A stretch of DNA of 64,000 bases from SG8-41 sp963802355 (GTDB lineage: Bacteria; Pseudomonadota; Gammaproteobacteria; Burkholderiales; SG8-41). Positions within the stretch are counted from its first letter, which is position 1; every line of letters begins with the position of its first letter. A program made the translations under genes and the position numbers. The stretch lies in contig CAWDIV010000019.1 of NCBI GenBank assembly GCA_963802355.1, positions 310,001-374,000 of the forward strand, read 5' to 3'. Below, in pieces: positions 60,299 to 64,000 of this stretch. The notes under the pieces are model-generated. The model did no database searches. It had not been told where the DNA came from and saw only the letters and a list, made by a program, of their open reading frames with translations.

Positions 60299-61438
60299 TC
60301 ATGATGAGGAAAGCAATGCTGTGTCTTCGCCCCAAACCCGCCGCGCGGTCTCCACGACCAGTCTGAGCTTTCGTTCCTGGTCTGCGGGGGTGATGGCGTT
60401 TTCCATAACCGAGTTGGAAAAGCCGCATTGCGGGCTTACCGCCAAACGCTCCAGGGGCACGAAGCGGCTCGCTTCGCGGATGCGGCTTGCGAGCTCGTCC
60501 ATCGGCTCAAGGTGAGGACGCTTGGTGGTGATGAGCCCAAGCACCACCAACTTGTCTTTGGGCACTTCCTTGAGAGGCTCGAACGATCCCGAGCGGGCGT
60601 CGTCGTATTCGAGCAGGAACCGCTGCGCCCGGGTGCGCCGAAAGACGGTCCGCGCAATCCGCTCGTAGCCGCCGCTCGCAAGCCAGCGGCTGCCCTGGTT
60701 TCCCCGGCACAAGTGAAAGCCGAACGTGACGCCAGGGAAATCCCCGATGACTGCGTTGTCCATTTCGATGCCGCGTTCCAGGTAGCGCTCCGTACTCCAG
60801 CCCTGGGATTCGTAAAAGCCGCACGTCGCCGGATCGAGCAGCAGCGCATAGTGGGGCGCGTCGAGCTGGATGTAGGTCGCGCCGAGCCGCACCAGCTCCA
60901 CGACTTCCTCGCGCAGGATGTCCACCACGTCGGCGAGGAAGTTTTCCAAGGTGGGATAGGCTGCGCGGGAGCGCTGCGGAGACCAAAAGTTCGCCCAAAG
61001 GCTGGGGCTAGGCAGCGTGATCTTCGGAATGCGTGTCGTGCGCGCGCGCAGAAACACGAACTCTTCCACCGACAAATGCCGCCTGCGCCGGAGCTTCTCC
61101 ATGACCCCGAGCCCTGCGGGGCGCTCAATCGTCCGATCGCCGACGGTAGAGGAATCTCCGCGCCAATTGCCCCACAGAAACGCGTTCAGGTCCCAGTCGC
61201 CCAGGCCGCTCACGGATTCGGCGAACTGGCTTTGAAAGGAGAGCCGCCGCTGTTCGCCGTCGGTGACCACCGGCAAGCCCACGCTCTCCTGGCGGCTGAT
61301 GGCGTCTTCCACGGCCCGGTCTTCGATGGCCTTGAACCGGGCACGCGAGATCCGGCCCGAGGCGGCGTCTTCCCGCGCCGAAATGAGATCGGACGGGCGG
61401 AGCAGGCTGCCGATGTGGTCTGCGTGGCAAGCGATCAT
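60299..61438 (-). CDS. Cobalamin-independent methionine-synthase-like protein (MetE C-terminal family)
   Basis: A 379-residue TIM-barrel protein starting ACHADHIGSLLRPSDLISAR. The zinc ligands of the MetE family appear as His and Cys in GFHLCRGNQGSRWLAS and a last Cys in LAVSPQCGFSNSVME, with VDILREEVVELVRLGATYIQ and LVVLGLITTKRPHLEP between. It lacks the N-terminal MetE half and is probably not a folate-dependent methionine synthase; short family members take part in methyl transfer or in xenobiotic breakdown. It sits beside other acid-degradation genes. Confidence 0.87.
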   Translation of the reverse strand: MIACHADHIGSLLRPSDLISAREDAASGRISRARFKAIEDRAVEDAISRQESVGLPVVTDGEQRRLSFQSQFAESVSGLGDWDLNAFLWGNWRGDSSTVGDRTIERPAGLGVMEKLRRRRHLSVEEFVFLRARTTRIPKITLPSPSLWANFWSPQRSRAAYPTLENFLADVVDILREEVVELVRLGATYIQLDAPHYALLLDPATCGFYESQGWSTERYLERGIEMDNAVIGDFPGVTFGFHLCRGNQGSRWLASGGYERIARTVFRRTRAQRFLLEYDDARSGSFEPLKEVPKDKLVVLGLITTKRPHLEPMDELASRIREASRFVPLERLAVSPQCGFSNSVMENAITPADQERKLRLVVETARRVWGEDTALLSSS

Positions 61439-61623
61439 AGGCTCGATAGAGCGGCACGTACAATCCCACGAATCGGCACGAAAGCAAAGAGAGTGAGCGT
61501 CTTAATCCGTTCATTTACGACGGGCTCAACCTCGACATCTATGGCTCCGCCGAACAAGCGCAGCCGCAAGTCACGCTCCTTGCGCGGGCTATAATCGGCC
61601 AGCGCCAGAGGAGGGTGTGGCCG

Positions 61624-63030
61624 ATGGAGTTGTGGCGGTTGCCGGCGCTCGAGTTGTCCGCGCTGATCGAGCGCAAGGAAGTGTCGCCGGTCGAGGTGCT
61701 CGAGGTGTTCCTCGAGCGCTGTGCGCGGTTGAATCCCGAATTGAACGCGATTGTCGCTTTCGATCACGATGCGGCGCGCCATGCCGCAGCGGCGGCGGAG
61801 CGGCGCGTGCGGCAACGTGCTCGGCTCGGGCCGCTCGACGGATTGCCGGTCACGATCAAGGACAACATCTTCGTGCAGGGCTTTCCCGCGACCTGGGGCA
61901 GCCTGCTCTATCGCGATTTCCGGCCCGCGCAAGACGATATCGCGGTAGCGCGGCTGCGTGCGGCCGGCGCGATCATCCTGGGCAAGACCAACACGCCGGA
62001 GTTCGCGCTCTCATCCTTTACCGATAACCGTGTGTTCGGTCCTACGCGCAATCCGTGGAATCCGGAGCTGACGCCCGGCGGCTCGAGCGGAGGCGCCGTC
62101 GCGGCGCTGGCCGCCGGCATGGCGCCGCTCGCGCTGGGCACGGACGCCGGCGGCTCGATACGCCGTCCCGCGTCCTACACCGGCGTCGTGGGCTTGCGTC
62201 CTTCGACCGGGCGCGTCGCGCGTGTGTATGGGTTTCCGCCGATGGCCCACGATTTTCAGGTGATCGCTCCCGCAGCTCGCACTGTGGCTGACACGGAGCT
62301 TTTGTACCGCTGCGTCGCCGGTCCCGATCCGCGCGACCGTCTATCGCTTGCTTTCAACGCCACGCAGTCTCCGGATGCACCGCTGCGGCGATTGCGGATA
62401 CGGCACGTCACTGGCATCGCCGGGGCGCCGCTGGATCGCGAAATCGCCGGGGCGGTGATGGCCGCAGCCGCGTTGCTACGAGGTTTGAGACACACCGTGG
62501 AGGCGGGTGCTGCGCCCTACGAGCTCGCGCGAATCGAGGAAATCTGGTCCACCCTCACCGCGGCCGGGTTGGCGCGGGCGCTTTCCGCCCATCAGGACTG
62601 GCGCGACAAGGTCCAGCCGGCGTCGCTGGCTATCGCGGAGCGCGGCGCGGGGGTATCCGCCGCGCAGTACGTCGAGGCGCTCGATGCAGTGACTCAGTTG
62701 CGCAGGCGCATCCCGGAGTCGTTCGAGAATTTCGATATCCTGCTGACGCCGGTGTCCGCGGCTTTGCCGTGGCCCGTCGGTCAGCCTTATCCCGCGGAGA
62801 TCGACGGCCGGACCGCCGGTGCGCGAGCCGCCGGTGTATTCGCGACCTTCGTCAACGCGGCGGGACTTCCGGCCATCAGCGTGCCAGTGACGCCGGCGGC
62901 GTCGGGACTGCCGATCGGCATGCAGCTCGTGGGCGCATTCGGCGACGATTCCACGTTGCTGGCGCTGGCAGGCGAATTCGAAAAGGCGCAGCCGTGGGCG
63001 GAGCGCTGGCCTGCGCTGGCGTACGAGTGA
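61624..63030 (+). CDS. Amidase (amidase-signature family)
   Basis: A 468-residue serine amidase. The Ser-cisSer-Lys triad is the Lys in LPVTIKDNIFVQGFPATWGS, the cis-Ser in NPELTPGGSSGGAVAALAAG and the nucleophile Ser in LGTDAGGSIRRPASYTGVVG. It has about the usual length, with no signal peptide. The start is ATG 61624 (MELWRLPALELSALIERKEV); GTG 61615 is a longer option. Related proteins include indoleacetamide hydrolases and GatA; the substrate is not known. It is divergent from the MetE-like gene. Confidence 0.93.
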   Translation: MELWRLPALELSALIERKEVSPVEVLEVFLERCARLNPELNAIVAFDHDAARHAAAAAERRVRQRARLGPLDGLPVTIKDNIFVQGFPATWGSLLYRDFRPAQDDIAVARLRAAGAIILGKTNTPEFALSSFTDNRVFGPTRNPWNPELTPGGSSGGAVAALAAGMAPLALGTDAGGSIRRPASYTGVVGLRPSTGRVARVYGFPPMAHDFQVIAPAARTVADTELLYRCVAGPDPRDRLSLAFNATQSPDAPLRRLRIRHVTGIAGAPLDREIAGAVMAAAALLRGLRHTVEAGAAPYELARIEEIWSTLTAAGLARALSAHQDWRDKVQPASLAIAERGAGVSAAQYVEALDAVTQLRRRIPESFENFDILLTPVSAALPWPVGQPYPAEIDGRTAGARAAGVFATFVNAAGLPAISVPVTPAASGLPIGMQLVGAFGDDSTLLALAGEFEKAQPWAERWPALAYE

Positions 63031-63121
63031 AGATCAGCGCGCTCCTGCGGCGGCCGTTTTTTTTCGCGCCTTCACATCGCTTCGTTGGCGGTCTTGGCGC
63101 CTTGGCGGTTAAATATCGCCC

Positions 63122-64000
63122 TTACGACCGGGCCGCGGCGAGCGTCTTCGCCTCTCGCGCCTTGATCGCTTCGTAGCGACGGATCAGCTTCTCGGCGCGC
63201 ACGACCACCGGGACATCGATCATCTTGCCTTCGATCTGGAACGAGCCGCGGCCGCTGGCCTGCGCTTCCTTGTCCATCTGTAAGACCTTGCGGGCGTAGG
63301 CGACTTCGTCTTCGCCCGGTGTGTACTCCTCGTTTACGATCGTGACCTGCCCGGGGTGGATGCAGCCGGCGCCGTCGAAGCCGAAGCGGCGAGCGCGGCG
63401 CACCATGAGCCGGAACTTCTCCCAGTCGCTGAAATCGGCCACGGTGCCGATGAATCCCAGTGGCATGACGCCGGCGGCGCGCGCGGCGATGATCATGCGC
63501 TGCTTGGGGTGCAGCAGCACGTCGCCGTCCGGCTGGGCGTTCATGTCGAGCGCGAAGTCCTCGCCGCCGATCAGCATGCCCACGGTGCGTGGGCTCGCGC
63601 GCGGGATCTCGTCGATGCGCGAGAAGGCATCCGTGGTCTCGATCATGACGAGGAACTTCGTGTGCCCAACCTGCATCCCGCGTTTTTCTTCCAGCTCGGT
63701 GACGAGCTGATCGAGAAGACGTACGTGCGAGGCGCTGTCGGCCTTGGTGATGGCGATGCCGTCGACGTCGGGGCAGATGGAATGCTCGATGTCGCGCACC
63801 GCCAGCGACAGCGGCTGGTTGATGCGCACCACGACGTCCGCGCCTCCGCGCCTCACCCGCGCCGCGTTCTTCTCGACCAGCTTGCGGGCGTTCGCCTTCT
63901 CCGCGGGAGGCACCGCGTCCTCCAGATCGAGTTGCAGCACATCCGCGCCGCGGGTGTGTGCCTTCTCGACGAATCTCTCGACGTTGACCGGCACGTACAG
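63122..64000 (-). CDS. HpcH/HpaI aldolase, CitE-like (partial)
   Basis: The frame continues past the window end, so the N-terminus is missing (probably ~10-15 residues). The segment LYVPVNVERFVEKAHTRGAD is a diverged form of the usual opening; it is followed by LQLDLEDAVPPAEKANARK with the metal-binding Asp/Glu, FLVMIETTDAFSRIDEI and IGGEDFALDMNAQPDG. The C-terminal part has GFDGAGCIHPGQVTIVNEEY. Such enzymes cleave or form C-C bonds in 3-hydroxyacyl-CoA compounds such as malyl- or citramalyl-CoA, which fits the dehydratase and CoA-transferase genes at 54.9-57.1 kb. Confidence 0.91.
   Translation of the reverse strand: MYVPVNVERFVEKAHTRGADVLQLDLEDAVPPAEKANARKLVEKNAARVRRGGADVVVRINQPLSLAVRDIEHSICPDVDGIAITKADSASHVRLLDQLVTELEEKRGMQVGHTKFLVMIETTDAFSRIDEIPRASPRTVGMLIGGEDFALDMNAQPDGDVLLHPKQRMIIAARAAGVMPLGFIGTVADFSDWEKFRLMVRRARRFGFDGAGCIHPGQVTIVNEEYTPGEDEVAYARKVLQMDKEAQASGRGSFQIEGKMIDVPVVVRAEKLIRRYEAIKAREAKTLAAARS

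Overview
The window is a 64-kb piece of a GC-rich chromosome that looks betaproteobacterial (Burkholderiales-like). The evidence is a groES-groEL operon under a CIRCE operator, adjacent ubiA and ubiD genes, bioA, a DUF3619 gene, several orphan Bug/TctC-type periplasmic receptors, and a reverse trans-sulfuration pair. This placement is inferred from gene content; there is no rRNA in the window.

Layout. 0-20.6 kb is mostly core sequence: the end of a phosphate permease, two acyl-CoA dehydrogenases, an APC permease, RidA, RecG, ubiA-ubiD, an outer-membrane barrel, a frameshifted dacB, bioA, groES-groEL and small exported or membrane proteins. An intact IS3-family element (8016-9286, target duplication TCT) lies between recG and ubiA. 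20.9-40.5 kb is accessory. It opens with tRNA-Phe and a frameshifted tyrosine integrase next to it. It continues with a Bug receptor, a ClpX-zinc-finger/HTH protein with palindromic operators, decayed sigma-factor and Bug fragments, a GntR regulator with its likely target (a DUF6351-like exported protein), and a run of minus-strand genes separated by integron attC sites. These cassette genes encode a VOC protein, a GNAT protein, a DUF1579-like exported protein, an alpha/beta hydrolase, a membrane protein and a MOSC protein. Then come an IS1182-like element, a NUDIX hydrolase, a PsiF remnant and a truncated type I methyltransferase gene with an RHH partner. No integron integrase is present, so the array is best described as an orphan attC cluster.

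41-48.8 kb holds CBS and cystathionine gamma-lyase genes (overlapping stop and start), then a 2OG-Fe(II) oxygenase and Ada. Each of these two genes is preceded by a perfect Ada box inside a shared 26-bp direct repeat. Two hypothetical proteins and a cupin follow. 49-64 kb is a catabolic block typical of such bacteria: a 2-hydroxyacid dehydrogenase, Bug receptors, a 3-hydroxyacyl-CoA dehydrogenase, an exported M14 peptidase, an exported methyltransferase-fold protein, a CoA-transferase, a MaoC/FAS1-like dehydratase, an MmgE/PrpD protein, a MetE-like protein, an amidase and a CitE/HpcH-like lyase.

Three features run through the window. First, several families of dispersed palindromes and repeats sit between genes. 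Second, seven breaks in six genes (dacB, integrase, DUF6351, MOSC, transposase, CBS) all fit one extra base each, so some may be sequence errors rather than true pseudogenes. Third, short operator-like palindromes can be paired with neighbouring regulators (HrcA/CIRCE, Ada, GntR, the zinc-finger/HTH protein, RHH).
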